Positions 27,076-36,482 are shown, counted from the stretch's first letter. The stretch is 64,000 bases of DNA from Candidatus Ruminimicrobiellum bubulum (GCA_017651625.1 JAGCCP010000055.1:1-64000); one strand, 5' to 3'. Made by a program: numbers and translations. The notes: generated from the letters alone by a model not told the origin.

Positions 27076-28506
27076 ATGATTAAATTCGGAACATCGGGAT
27101 GGAGAGGAATTATAGCTGACGATTTTACTTTCGATAATGTGAAAATCGTTACACAGGCAATAGCAAATTATCTTATAAACGACGACAAAGAATATAAAAA
27201 AGATAAAGCTGTTATAATCGGTTATGATACAAGATTCTTATCGGATAAATATGCAAATGTTTCTGCAGAAGTTTTAGCGGGAAACAAAATAAAAGTTTTG
27301 TTATGTAAAAGAAATACGCCTACTCCGGTTATAGCTTATGATATAGTAAATAATAAACTTGCAGGTGGTATAAATTTCACGGCAAGTCACAATCCTCCGG
27401 AATATAATGGTATAAAATTTTCTCCTTCTTGGGGTGGACCGGCATTACCGGAAACTACACAAAAAATAGAAAAATATTGTGCACAAATAAAAATCGGTGA
27501 TGTAAAAACTTTAAGTTTAGCGGAAGGTTTGAAATCGGGAATAATAAAATATTATGATCCGAGACCTGCATATTTAAAAAGAATAAAACAATTGGTCAAT
27601 TTTAAATTGTTGAAAAAATCCAATTTGAAAGTTGTTGCAGATCTTTTGCACGGAACAGGCGACGATTATTTAGATACATTGTTGGAAGCGGCAGGAATGA
27701 GATTAAAAGTATTGAACAAAAAAAGAGATCCGTTATTCGACGGACATTCTCCGGAACCTTGCGAAGCAAATTTGAAAGAATTGAAATCGATTATAAAGAA
27801 AGAATCGTATAAAATCGGTCTTTCCGTAGATGGTGATGCGGACAGATTCGGTATTGTTGATTCCGATGGAACATTTATTACACCTAACCAAGTAATACCT
27901 ATATTGTTGTATCATTTAAATAAAACCAGAGGTTGGAAAGGTGTTGTTGTAAGAAGTGTTATGACAAGTCATATGATAGATAAACTTGCCGCAAAATTAG
28001 GTATAGAAGTTGCGGAAACTCCGGTAGGGTTTAAATATATCGGAGACATTTTAACACAAAGACCTAAAGATTTTATTATCGGCGGAGAAGAGTCCGGCGG
28101 ACTTACAATAAGAGGTCATGTTCCGGAAAAAGACGGAATAATAGCATGTTTACTTATGGCAGAAGCTGTTGCGGTTAACAAAAAATCGTTGGGTGCAATA
28201 TTGAAAGATATTGTAAAACTTACCGGTCCTGTAGTAACAGCAAGAGAAAATTTCAGACTTCCTAAAGAGGCAATGGAAAAATTCAGACAAACTTTACAGA
28301 AAAAAGCTCCGGAAAAAATTGCAGGAATGAAAATACAAAAAGTTGTTACATTAGACGGATATAAATTTATATTGGATGACGATACTTGGATAGGGTTTAG
28401 ATTGTCGGGTACGGAACCTATCGTAAGATTATATGCCGAAAGTACAACAGCAGCAAAATTAAAGAAGTTAGTGTCTGCAGGAGAAAAATTTATAAATGGT
28501 AAATAA
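27076..28506 (+). CDS. Phosphomannomutase/phosphoglucomutase
   Basis: 476 residues with every alpha-D-phosphohexomutase motif intact: KFGTSGWRGI at the N-terminus, catalytic NFTASHNPPEYNG (Ser104), Mg-binding VDGDADRFG (252-257), sugar-binding GGEESGG (337-342) and the phosphate-binding RLSGTEPIVRLYAE. It interconverts hexose-6- and hexose-1-phosphates, supplying the preceding nucleotidyltransferase. Having an active mutase immediately after a fusion with a degenerate one suggests division of labour. Its end overlaps the DUF502 gene by 11 nt. Confidence 0.93.
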   Translation: MIKFGTSGWRGIIADDFTFDNVKIVTQAIANYLINDDKEYKKDKAVIIGYDTRFLSDKYANVSAEVLAGNKIKVLLCKRNTPTPVIAYDIVNNKLAGGINFTASHNPPEYNGIKFSPSWGGPALPETTQKIEKYCAQIKIGDVKTLSLAEGLKSGIIKYYDPRPAYLKRIKQLVNFKLLKKSNLKVVADLLHGTGDDYLDTLLEAAGMRLKVLNKKRDPLFDGHSPEPCEANLKELKSIIKKESYKIGLSVDGDADRFGIVDSDGTFITPNQVIPILLYHLNKTRGWKGVVVRSVMTSHMIDKLAAKLGIEVAETPVGFKYIGDILTQRPKDFIIGGEESGGLTIRGHVPEKDGIIACLLMAEAVAVNKKSLGAILKDIVKLTGPVVTARENFRLPKEAMEKFRQTLQKKAPEKIAGMKIQKVVTLDGYKFILDDDTWIGFRLSGTEPIVRLYAESTTAAKLKKLVSAGEKFINGK

Positions 28507-29188
28507 AAAAAATTTACAATCCGACGGAACGGATAATTCAAAAAAAGAAAAAAAAGGTATTGTGAGAAAATCTTTTATTTCCGGTTTGTTGGTTTTACTT
28601 CCGGTATGGCTTACAATATTTATAATACTTATTCTTTTTAAGTGGATTAGCAGCCTTTCCATGCCGATACTTGCTCCATTTTTAAAACTATTCACATCAG
28701 ATTCTCAATGGGTGGAAGTGTTAGCTAAAATAGCGAGTTTCTTTTTAACCTTAATAATAATTTTCTTTGTGGGATTTTTTACTAACATATGGTTCGGTAA
28801 AAAACTTTACGATTTTTTTGAAAATCTTTTTGTTAAAATACCGTTGATAGGAACTATATATTCCGGTTTGAAGAAATTGTTTTCATTTTTTGCAACAACC
28901 GATGATACTACAAAAAATTTCCAGAAAGTTATTTTTGTTCCGTTTCCGACGAAAGATTCTTATTGCGTGGCATTTTCTACAGGTGAAAAAATAATCAACG
29001 GGCAGAAATATATTTCAACTTTTATGCCTTCCACACCAAACCCTACAACGGGTTTTTTAATGTTGGTAAAAGCGGAAGATGTTATAGAAAGTGAATATAC
29101 TGTGGAGCAAGCAATACAGTACATAATATCCGCCGGAATAGTGCAATCCGAACAGAAACAATTAGGAGATAAAAATGGCTCAATATAA
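28496..29188 (+). CDS. DUF502-family membrane protein
   Basis: 230 residues. A lysine-rich N-terminus is followed by two transmembrane segments (FISGLLVLLPVWLTIFII around 25-50 and IASFFLTLIIIFFVGFF around 80-100). The conserved soluble part has IPLIGTIYSGLKKLF, VIFVPFPTKDSYCVAFSTG and MPSTPNPTTGFLMLV. The last of these is the most conserved stretch of DUF502. Function is unknown; plant relatives (COV1/LCV) sit in the endomembrane system. It overlaps the mutase (11 nt) and hisS (14 nt), so translation is coupled. Confidence 0.88.
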   Translation: MVNKKNLQSDGTDNSKKEKKGIVRKSFISGLLVLLPVWLTIFIILILFKWISSLSMPILAPFLKLFTSDSQWVEVLAKIASFFLTLIIIFFVGFFTNIWFGKKLYDFFENLFVKIPLIGTIYSGLKKLFSFFATTDDTTKNFQKVIFVPFPTKDSYCVAFSTGEKIINGQKYISTFMPSTPNPTTGFLMLVKAEDVIESEYTVEQAIQYIISAGIVQSEQKQLGDKNGSI

Positions 29189-30434
29189 AGCACCGAGAGG
29201 TACTCACGATATATATGGTCAAATGGCTTTAGCTTTGGAAGAATTGGATAAGATATCCAGAAATGTTTTTAGAAAACATAATTTTAAAGAAATAAAAACT
29301 CCTATGTTTGAAGATGTTTCTTTATTTACAAGATCTATAGGTGAAGCAACCGATATTGTAGAAAAAGAAATGTATGTTTTCGAAGATAGAAAAGGCAGAA
29401 AACTTGCTTTAAGACCGGAAGGCACAGCTTCTTTGGTAAGAGCTTATATTGAACACAGGCTTGATATGGAAGATCCTATAGGAAAATTTTTTTATTGCGG
29501 TGACATGTTCAGATACGAAAGACCGCAAGCCGGCAGATACAGAGAATTTTTGCAGATGGGTGCGGAATATTTGGGTAATCCGAATCCTAATGCTGATGTT
29601 GAAATAATACTTCTTGCAAAAGAGATTTTATCTACATTAAATATAAACGATGTTGTAATACATATTAATTCATTGGGCTGCGCAAATTGCAGACCGATAT
29701 TCAGACAAAAGTTGGTAGATTATTTTTCTTCTATACAAGATTTGTGTGAAGATTGTAAAAGAAGATTGGAAAAAAATCCGTTAAGATTGTTGGACTGTAA
29801 AATAGATTCTCAAAAATTTCAAAATGTTCCTACAATGCAGGAATGTTTATGTGATGAATGCAAGAACCATTTTAATCAGGTTCAATCTTTATTAAAATCC
29901 GTAGATTGTAAATATATTGTCGATGATAAACTTGTTAGAGGTCTTGATTATTATACAAGAACGGTATTTGAAGTAAGATCAAATGCCGTAGGCTCACAAG
30001 ATGCGATTTGTGCCGGTGGTAGATATGATAATTTGGTAAAAGAATTGGGCGGTCAACAAATACCGAGTGTCGGTTTTGCATTAGGTTCCGAAAGAGTTTT
30101 GATGGCTGCACAAAATACGGGATTTTTCGATAAATTGCCGAAAAATGAGCTTGTATTTGTTGCTCTTGCCGATAGCGAACTTTTTAATGAAGCATTTAAG
30201 TTTGCAAACAATTTAATATTGAATAAAGAAAATATCAGACAAAAATTTAGTTTGCAAAACAACATTGTTGTAGAAGGTCCGTTTTTAAATAAAAGTTTAA
30301 AATCCCAATTCAAACTTGCTGATAAGCTCGGAGCATCAAAAACAATTTTGTTCGGTAAAACAGAATTTGATAAAGGTAATGTTCTTATAAAAGATATGAA
30401 AACCCAACAACAACAAGAGATATCGTTATTGTAA
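29175..30434 (+). CDS. hisS: Histidyl-tRNA synthetase
   Basis: 419 residues, class II aminoacyl-tRNA synthetase. Visible are APRGTHDIYG at the N-terminus, motif 2 (RYERPQAGRYREFLQMG), the histidine-binding LVRGLDYYTRTVFEV, AGGRYDNLV, and motif 3 GFALGSERVL. The C-terminal anticodon-binding domain is short (about 95 residues). The ATG follows AATTAGGAG and overlaps the DUF502 gene. It is the last gene of the 24.5-30.4 kb operon. Confidence 0.96.
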   Translation: MAQYKAPRGTHDIYGQMALALEELDKISRNVFRKHNFKEIKTPMFEDVSLFTRSIGEATDIVEKEMYVFEDRKGRKLALRPEGTASLVRAYIEHRLDMEDPIGKFFYCGDMFRYERPQAGRYREFLQMGAEYLGNPNPNADVEIILLAKEILSTLNINDVVIHINSLGCANCRPIFRQKLVDYFSSIQDLCEDCKRRLEKNPLRLLDCKIDSQKFQNVPTMQECLCDECKNHFNQVQSLLKSVDCKYIVDDKLVRGLDYYTRTVFEVRSNAVGSQDAICAGGRYDNLVKELGGQQIPSVGFALGSERVLMAAQNTGFFDKLPKNELVFVALADSELFNEAFKFANNLILNKENIRQKFSLQNNIVVEGPFLNKSLKSQFKLADKLGASKTILFGKTEFDKGNVLIKDMKTQQQQEISLL

Positions 30435-30488
30435 CGAGTTTGTAGTTGGTAGTTGTTAGTTTGTCGTTAAACCACAAACCATAAACTC
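30434..30488 (+). repeat. Intergenic repeat, module A/B fold-back copy
   Basis: Right after hisS, a GTAGTTGGTAGTTGTTAG tract is followed by its approximate complement (ACCACAAACCATAAACTC). The outer GAGTTT/AAACTC arms pair, and the repeat is followed by a T-rich stretch. Transcribed, it would fold into a long imperfect hairpin and could help end the hisS transcript. The same modules recur at 36.3, 57.2, 58.5 and 60.0 kb. Confidence 0.7.
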
Positions 30489-30503
30489 TTTTGTAATTTT
30501 TAT

Positions 30504-30532
30504 TTGACATCAAACAATAAAAAGTATATAAT
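30504..30532 (+). promoter_or_regulatory. Consensus sigma70 promoter for rho
   Basis: TTGACA (30504-30509), 17-nt spacer, TATAAT (30527-30532): a perfect consensus promoter. Transcription from about 30539 gives an unusually long leader of about 148 nt before the rho ATG, room for the autoregulation known for rho genes. Confidence 0.88.
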
Positions 30533-30686
30533 TATAAAAAGTAAATCTAATTAGTAAAAATCCGAACATAAAAAATATTAAGTTAATTTTAATCAGAAAA
30601 TAAAATCTTTTTTTCTATGCAAATCAAAATAAATAAATCAAAAATAATGAATAAAATTGTAGTTTTTATCTAATCAGGGGGACTTA

Positions 30687-31958
30687 ATGTCTGACAAAGA
30701 TTTGACAGTGTTGTCTAAAAAGACGATGGTAGAGCTTACAAAAATTGCAAAAGAGATGAAGCTTGAAACCATTACCGGTTTAAGAAAACAAGAACTTATT
30801 GCAAAAATTCTTGAAGCTCAAATGAAAGAACAAGGACAAGCTTACGATGAGGGTGTTTTGGAAATCAAACATGACGGCTTTGGTTTCTTAAGATCTACTG
30901 ATTATAATTATTTATCCGGACCGGACGATATTTATATTGCACCTCCTCAAATTAAAAAATTTGCTTTAAGAAAAGGTGATACCGTTGGCGGATACGTAAG
31001 ACCTCCTCAAAACCATGAAAAATATTTTGCACTTTTAAAAGTAACTCAAATTAACGGTGAAACTAATTTAGATAATATCAGAGAAAGACCGTTATTCGAT
31101 AACTTAACTCCGTTATATCCTAACGAAAAGCTTGTTTTGGAAACCAAAACAAACGAAATATCTACAAGAATAATAGATATGTTTATACCTATCGGAAAAG
31201 GTCAAAGAGTTTTGTTAAATGCACCTCCGAGAACAGGTAAAACCGTATTGTTGCAAAAAATAGCAAATGCTATAACAACAAATAATCCTGAAATTGTTTT
31301 AATGGTTTTACTTATAGATGAAAGACCTGAAGAAGTTACCGATATGCAAAGATCCGTAAAAGGAGAAGTTATATCTTCAACTTTTGATGAACCTGCAGAT
31401 AGACATATTCAAGTGGCGGAAATGGTTCTTGAAAAGGCTAAAAGAATGGTAGAGCACGGCAAAGATGTTGTTATTTTACTCGATTCTATTACAAGGCTTG
31501 CAAGAGCTTATAATGCTGTTATACCATCAAGCGGAAGAGTCCTTTCCGGTGGTCTTGATTCAAACGCTTTGCAAAGGCCGAAAAGATTTTTCGGTGCTGC
31601 AAGAAATATTGAAGAAGGCGGAAGTTTAACTATCATAGCAACGGCATTAATTGAAACCGGAAGCAGAATGGACGATGTTATATTTGAAGAATTTAAAGGA
31701 ACAGGTAACTGTGAAGTTTATTTGGACAGAAAACTTGCAGATAGAAGAATATATCCTGCGATAGATCTTTTAAGATCCGGAACAAGAAAAGAAGAGATGT
31801 TACTCAGTGAAGATGAAAAAAATAAAATGTGGATAATGAGAAGTCTTTTCAGCAACATGAATCCTATAGAAGTTATGGAAGAACTTACTAAGAGAATGAA
31901 AGCTTCCAAATCCAATAAAGATTTCTTTAAACAAATGGAACTTTCCGGAAAAGAATAG
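30687..31958 (+). CDS. rho: Transcription termination factor Rho
   Basis: 423 residues: N-terminal Rho_N helices ([18 protein letters not shown]), an RNA-binding cold-shock-like domain ([28 protein letters not shown]), and the hexameric ATPase core. The core has Walker A ([11 protein letters not shown]), the Q-loop neighbourhood, Walker B ([16 protein letters not shown]) and the R-loop/secondary RNA site ([15 protein letters not shown]). The GxxR...RTGKT pattern contains the usual arginine next to P-loop Gly. There is no long Asn/Arg-rich N-terminal insertion. It has its own strong promoter and an intrinsic terminator. Confidence 0.97.
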   Translation: MSDKDLTVLSKKTMVELTKIAKEMKLETITGLRKQELIAKILEAQMKEQGQAYDEGVLEIKHDGFGFLRSTDYNYLSGPDDIYIAPPQIKKFALRKGDTVGGYVRPPQNHEKYFALLKVTQINGETNLDNIRERPLFDNLTPLYPNEKLVLETKTNEISTRIIDMFIPIGKGQRVLLNAPPRTGKTVLLQKIANAITTNNPEIVLMVLLIDERPEEVTDMQRSVKGEVISSTFDEPADRHIQVAEMVLEKAKRMVEHGKDVVILLDSITRLARAYNAVIPSSGRVLSGGLDSNALQRPKRFFGAARNIEEGGSLTIIATALIETGSRMDDVIFEEFKGTGNCEVYLDRKLADRRIYPAIDLLRSGTRKEEMLLSEDEKNKMWIMRSLFSNMNPIEVMEELTKRMKASKSNKDFFKQMELSGKE

Positions 31959-31977
31959 ATTATTAAAAACATATAAG

Positions 31978-32010
31978 GACCGAGGATATTTTATTTATCC
32001 TCGGTCTTTT
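31978..32010 (+). terminator. Intrinsic terminator of rho
   Basis: A perfect 11-bp stem (31978-31988 with 31996-32006) with a 7-nt T-rich loop, followed by TTTT. Rho's own transcript thus ends by a Rho-independent signal. Confidence 0.9.
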
Positions 32011-32070
32011 GCTTTTTATCTCTATATATTATATATTATAAAGATATAACTATCATTATAGGGGGAATTT

Positions 32071-32625
32071 ATGAATGACGATATAAAAGATATTGCAATG
32101 AGAATAAGAGATTTAAGAGATATAGCTAACATTTCTCAGGAAAGTTTAGCTAAAGCGTTAAACATTGATGTTGAAACTTATGAACAATACGAATCCGGTC
32201 AAACAGATATTCCTATAGGAATAATTAAAAAAATTGCAGAAAAATTTAAAGTTGAATTTATAACTCTTATTACAGGTCAAGAACCTCATTTAAACAGATA
32301 TAGTGTCGTGAGAAAGGGAAAAGGAGTGGCTGTAGAAAGAAGAAAAGAATATGATTATCAGGATATAGCTTACGGATTTACAAACAAAAAAGCACAGATA
32401 TTTTTGGTGACGGCAAAAGACAGAACAAACGAAAAAGAATTAAAACCTTATTCACACGACGGGCACGAATTTGATTATGTTTTGGAAGGTACATTAAAAG
32501 TATATTTGGACGGAAAATCCGTAGTTTTAGAAGAAGGCGACTGCATATATTTTGATTCGAATTGTAAACATTATATGACGGCAGTCGGTGGGAAAACAAC
32601 AAAATTTATAGCAATAGTTTTTTAA
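32071..32625 (+). CDS. XRE-family transcription regulator with C-terminal cupin
   Basis: 184 residues. The N-terminal helix-turn-helix (about 8-62: IRDLRDIANISQESLAKALN...YEQYESGQTDIP) is of the lambda-repressor/SinR type. The C-terminal cupin (about 110-184) has HDGHEFDYVLEGTLKVYLDG and EEGDCIYFDSNCKHYMT, with the usual His/Glu metal-ligand pattern. Such proteins sense a small molecule through the cupin and usually control the neighbouring gene. The acyl-CoA synthetase gene starts 15 nt downstream, so it is a likely target. An in-frame SD (AGGGGG) precedes the ATG. Confidence 0.9.
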   Translation: MNDDIKDIAMRIRDLRDIANISQESLAKALNIDVETYEQYESGQTDIPIGIIKKIAEKFKVEFITLITGQEPHLNRYSVVRKGKGVAVERRKEYDYQDIAYGFTNKKAQIFLVTAKDRTNEKELKPYSHDGHEFDYVLEGTLKVYLDGKSVVLEEGDCIYFDSNCKHYMTAVGGKTTKFIAIVF

Positions 32626-32640
32626 TTTGGGAGCAATGAA

Positions 32641-34314
32641 ATGATATTAGATAAATATGCAAGACGAGATTTTACATCTTATGAAGATTTTTTTGAAAAT
32701 TTTAAAATAAATGTTCCGGAAAATTTTAATTTCGGATTTGATGTAGTTGATGCAACTGCAGACGAAGAACCTAACAAAAAAGCTTTGGTTTGGTGCAACG
32801 AACACGGTGAAAACAGAACCTTCACTTTTTTGGATATGAAAAAAGAAACGAACAAAGCCGTAAACTTTTTTAAATCTTTAGGTGTTAAAAAAGGCGACTT
32901 TGTTATGCTTATTTTGAAGAGAAGATTTGAGTATTGGATAAGTTTGGTTGCATTGCATAAATTAGGTGCTGTAGCAATTCCCGCAACACATTTGTTGAAA
33001 GAAAAAGATATTTCGTACAGAGTCAATGCTGCAGATGTTAATATGATTATTGCGGTAGATTTTTCCGATTTGTTACAAAGAATAGACAATTGTCAAAAAG
33101 ATTGTCCTACATTAAAACATAAAGTTGTTGTAGCAGGTAAAAGAGATGGTTGGTACAGTTTTACCGATGAAGTTGCAAAACAATCCGATGTATTTGAAAG
33201 ACCTACGGGAGCTGAAGCAACTCATAACGATGATAAAATGTTGATATATTTTACATCCGGAACTACAAGTTTACCTAAAATGGCATTACACGATTTTACT
33301 TATCCGTTGGGACACATTTTAACTGCAAAATTTTGGCAGAATGTTGAAGAAAACGGATGTCATTTAACACTTGCAGATACGGGTTGGGCAAAAGCCGCTT
33401 GGGGAAAAATTTACGGTCAATGGATTTCCGGTTGTGCGGTATTTGTTTACGATTTCGACAAATTCCATCCGACAGATGTTTTAGACATTATATCCAAACA
33501 TAACATTACATCTTTCTGTGGTCCTGCAACCGTTTACAGATTTTTAATTAAAGAAGATTTATCAAAATATGATTTTTCAAAATTGAAATATTGTTGTGTA
33601 GCAGGTGAAGCATTAAACCCTGAAGTTTTTAACCAATGGGAAAAACTTACCGGACACAAAATTATGGAAGGTTTCGGACAAAGCGAAGGTCCTATTTTGG
33701 TAGGAAACTTTGTATGGATAAAACCGAAGCCCGGTTCAATGGGAAAACCTTCTCCTACATTCAATATAGATATTGTTGATGATGACGGAAATCCTTGCGA
33801 AGACGGTAAAGAAGGTAATCTTATAGTAAGAATGCCGGACGGCAAAAAACCTACGGGACTTTTCTGCGGATATTATAAGAGTCCCGATAAAACCGAAGAA
33901 GTTTGGCATGACAATATGTATTTTACCGGAGATGTTGTTTATAAAGATGAAGACGGCTATTTCTGGTTTGTAGGAAGAGCCGATGATGTTATAAAAAGTT
34001 CCGGATATAGAATCGGGCCTTTCGAAGTTGAAAGTGCTTTAATGGAACACCCTGCGGTTTTGGAATGTGCAATTACTGCGGTTCCGGATCCTGTAAGAGG
34101 TCAGGTTGTTAAAGCAACCATTGTTTTGGCAAAAGGTTATCATGCAAGCGATTCTTTGGTTGTTGAATTACAAAATCATGTAAAAAATGTTACCGCTCCT
34201 TACAAATATCCGAGAGTAGTTGAATTTGTAGACGAGTTGCCTAAAACAATCAGCGGTAAAATAAGAAAAGTTGCAATCAGAGAAGCTGATAAAGCAAAAC
34301 ATGCAGCAAAATAA
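32641..34314 (+). CDS. AMP-forming acyl-CoA synthetase
   Basis: 557 residues of the ANL superfamily. The P-loop motif reads IYFTSGTTSLPKMAL (Ser where Gly is usual). The adenine-binding motif is EGFGQSEGPILVG, the hinge region is YFTGDVVYKDEDGYFWFVGRADD (two contiguous motifs), and GYRIGPFEVESAL and the C-terminal catalytic lysine ELPKTISGKIRK follow. It resembles the medium-chain/branched acyl-CoA synthetases that occur beside XRE-cupin regulators in many anaerobes. It activates a carboxylate with ATP and CoA; the chain length is not determinable here. It is co-transcribed with the upstream regulator. Confidence 0.9.
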   Translation: MILDKYARRDFTSYEDFFENFKINVPENFNFGFDVVDATADEEPNKKALVWCNEHGENRTFTFLDMKKETNKAVNFFKSLGVKKGDFVMLILKRRFEYWISLVALHKLGAVAIPATHLLKEKDISYRVNAADVNMIIAVDFSDLLQRIDNCQKDCPTLKHKVVVAGKRDGWYSFTDEVAKQSDVFERPTGAEATHNDDKMLIYFTSGTTSLPKMALHDFTYPLGHILTAKFWQNVEENGCHLTLADTGWAKAAWGKIYGQWISGCAVFVYDFDKFHPTDVLDIISKHNITSFCGPATVYRFLIKEDLSKYDFSKLKYCCVAGEALNPEVFNQWEKLTGHKIMEGFGQSEGPILVGNFVWIKPKPGSMGKPSPTFNIDIVDDDGNPCEDGKEGNLIVRMPDGKKPTGLFCGYYKSPDKTEEVWHDNMYFTGDVVYKDEDGYFWFVGRADDVIKSSGYRIGPFEVESALMEHPAVLECAITAVPDPVRGQVVKATIVLAKGYHASDSLVVELQNHVKNVTAPYKYPRVVEFVDELPKTISGKIRKVAIREADKAKHAAK

Positions 34315-34370
34315 AATATAAAAAAGTGACATACGTATTCTGTCTCTTACAAAAACAAGGAGATTTTTAA

Positions 34371-35564
34371 ATGTTACCTAACGGTTTTTATTGTGGCGGT
34401 TTGCATTGCGGTATAGCAAAAAATAAAGATAAAAACGATTTTGCATTATTTTATTCCGATAGTCCGTGCACTGTTGCGGGAATGTTTACCGGCAGTTTAG
34501 TTAAAGCAGCTCCCGTTTTAATAGATATAGACAGAATAAAAAAGTACAGATTGTTTCAAGCAATCGTTGCAAATTCAGGTTGTGCAAATGCTTGTACCGG
34601 TAAACAAGGTAAAAGAGATGCTTTAATAGTTTGTAAAGAGGTTGCAAAATATTTGAAAATTTCCGATACAGATATATTGGTTGCTTCAACAGGTGTTATC
34701 GGTGACTTCTTGCCGGTAGATAAAATGGTTAAAGCTGTTCCTCAGCTTGTTGAAACTATACAAAAAAGAGACGAGCTTTCTGCCGTAAAATCTATAATGA
34801 CGACGGATACTTATCCGAAATATATATCTAAAAAAATTAAAGTTTCAAAAGGCGAAATAAGAATTTGGGCATGCACAAAAGGTTCAGGAATGATTCATCC
34901 TGATTTACAGGGGCTGCATGCAACGATGTTATCTTTTATTTTAACCGATGCACAATTGTATCAAAAACAATTACAGAAAGTTACCGAAATTGCGGTTAGA
35001 CAATCTTATAACTGTATTTCTGTTGACGGTGACACATCTACAAACGATACTGTTTTGGTTTTTGCAAACGGTCAAAGTAATACCGGTAAACTTGATGCAA
35101 AAGATTTGGAAATATTTCAGGAAGCGTTAAATGAAGTTACTTTAAAGTTGGCAAAGATGATGGCAAGTGACGGTGAAGGTGCGACAAGAATGATAGAAAT
35201 TTTTGTTAAAAATACAAAAAAACACGAAGATGCGGAAAAAATTGCTGCAACCGTTGCAACATCTCCGTTAGTAAAAACGGCATTATTCGGTTCCGATGCA
35301 AATTGGGGAAGAATCCTTGCTGCACTCGGTAGAGCAGGTGTAAAAGTAAATCCCGATAAAGTTGATATTTATATCGGTGATGTTATGACCGCTAAAGACG
35401 GTATGGCAGTGAAATTCGACGAAAAGAAAGCAAAAAAGATATTGCAACAAAAAGAATGTAAAATTACCATAGATGTGAAATCCGGCGGAAAACAGTGGGC
35501 AAGATATTATACCTGCGATTTTTCCTATGATTATGTGAAAATAAATGGTTCATACAGAAGTTAA
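34371..35564 (+). CDS. argJ: Bifunctional ornithine acetyltransferase/N-acetylglutamate synthase
   Basis: 397 residues, the usual ArgJ length. It matures by self-cleavage before a threonine; here the site is in KGSGMIHPDLQGLHATMLSF, with Thr after the conserved Ala as nucleophile. Also visible are SGCANACTGKQG, STGVIGDFLPVDKM and SVDGDTSTNDTVLVFANG. It recycles the acetyl group from N-acetylornithine to glutamate for arginine synthesis. The residues between GSGMI and ATM are longer than the usual APNM, an insertion of a few residues close to the cleavage site. No other arg gene is nearby. Confidence 0.92.
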   Translation: MLPNGFYCGGLHCGIAKNKDKNDFALFYSDSPCTVAGMFTGSLVKAAPVLIDIDRIKKYRLFQAIVANSGCANACTGKQGKRDALIVCKEVAKYLKISDTDILVASTGVIGDFLPVDKMVKAVPQLVETIQKRDELSAVKSIMTTDTYPKYISKKIKVSKGEIRIWACTKGSGMIHPDLQGLHATMLSFILTDAQLYQKQLQKVTEIAVRQSYNCISVDGDTSTNDTVLVFANGQSNTGKLDAKDLEIFQEALNEVTLKLAKMMASDGEGATRMIEIFVKNTKKHEDAEKIAATVATSPLVKTALFGSDANWGRILAALGRAGVKVNPDKVDIYIGDVMTAKDGMAVKFDEKKAKKILQQKECKITIDVKSGGKQWARYYTCDFSYDYVKINGSYRS

Positions 35565-35600
35565 AAAATAATTAGTGGATTTTTATAGAGGAGAATTTAA

Positions 35601-36218
35601 ATGAAAAAGTCATTGTTTGCAGTTTTGTTGGCAGTAGTACTTGTATCTCCTGTATTTGCAACCGATAAAGGTACGATGCAGTTAGATGTAAAAGCAGGTA
35701 TGCCTGTTAATCAAGAATTAAAAGTGAAAGGTGATAATACTAACATTAATTATGATTTAGATACGACTTTTTCACTGGGTGCAGATTTTTTCTATTATAT
35801 TGATTCCAACATTGCGGTAGGTGCCGGAATAGATCATATTTTTGAAACTAAAATAAAATATGATGGTGGTGTTAGTGCAAATGATAAAGTTGGATTTACA
35901 AATGTTTATTTACAAGCAAAATATGATTTTGTTTTAAATAACGATATTGTTAACAATATTTATCCGGTAGTTCAAGTCGGTTATGGTATAGCAAGTTATG
36001 ATTTTGATTCTAGATTTTATTCATATAGTATTGAAGAAGAAAACGGATTATATTGGGCAATTGGTATAGGAACAACAATAAAAGAACATTTGATAATAGA
36101 ATTGATATATTCATTTGATTATGGGAAAATTACAATGAAAGATCCATATTTTGAAAATGTTATGGATACAACGTATACGATGATAAAATTGAATGTCGGT
36201 TTTAAATTTTCATTGTAG
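35601..36218 (+). CDS. Small outer-membrane beta-barrel protein
   Basis: 205 residues with a clean signal peptide (MKKSLFAVLLAVVLVSPVFA|TD). The mature part consists of alternating amphipathic strands (for example TFSLGADFFYYIDSNIAVGAG and a final TMIKLNVGFKFSL), typical of an eight-stranded OmpW/OmpX-type or porin-like barrel. Residues at the C-terminus fit the BAM recognition pattern loosely (Phe three from the end). The function is unknown. It has its own AGGAG SD 37 nt after argJ and is followed by a strong terminator. Confidence 0.75.
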   Translation: MKKSLFAVLLAVVLVSPVFATDKGTMQLDVKAGMPVNQELKVKGDNTNINYDLDTTFSLGADFFYYIDSNIAVGAGIDHIFETKIKYDGGVSANDKVGFTNVYLQAKYDFVLNNDIVNNIYPVVQVGYGIASYDFDSRFYSYSIEEENGLYWAIGIGTTIKEHLIIELIYSFDYGKITMKDPYFENVMDTTYTMIKLNVGFKFSL

Positions 36219-36255
36219 TCGTTGTAAACTAAGCAAATCAATCTATAAAAATAAT

Positions 36256-36291
36256 AAAAAGCGGGAAGATTTTTCTTCTCGCTTTTTTTTA
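36256..36291 (+). terminator. Intrinsic terminator after the small barrel gene
   Basis: A 14-bp stem (36256-36269 with 36274-36287, one G-U pair), a TTTT loop, and a continuing T-tract. The A-tract on the other side makes it usable in both directions, which suits the convergent gene downstream. Confidence 0.9.
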
Positions 36292-36292
36292 T

Positions 36293-36482
36293 TGTCGTTA
36301 GTTTGTCATCCCGCACTTGATGCGGGATCTCGCTATTTTTTGTTTGTAGTTTGTTGTTTGTCGTTAAACTTTAAGCTATAAGCTTGTCTTTTTGCTGTTG
36401 CCAATCTTCTAATCTTCCAATCTTCCGCCGTTCCGTTGTTTGTCGTTTTGTCGTTGCCAATCTTCCAATCTTCTAATCTTCC
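36293..36482. repeat. Composite intergenic repeat region
   Basis: Holds, in order: a short GTCATCCCGC palindrome, GTTTGTAGTTTGTTGTTTG (module A), AAACTTTAAGCTATAAGC (module B), two CCAATCTTC-type tracts (module C), and connecting GCCGTTCCGTTGTTTGTCG. No gene is apparent. The right edge overlaps the last codons of the minus-strand oxidase gene: GAA GAT TAG of that gene is part of module C. Confidence 0.7.
36305..36330. repeat. Short GC-rich palindromic repeat (GTCATCCCGC type)
   Basis: ATCCCGCA (36308-36315), CTTGA loop, TGCGGGAT (36321-36328). It stands out as much more GC-rich than the surroundings. It looks like a small dispersed palindrome of a type I recall from several unrelated bacteria; only this copy is seen here. 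Confidence 0.6.
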
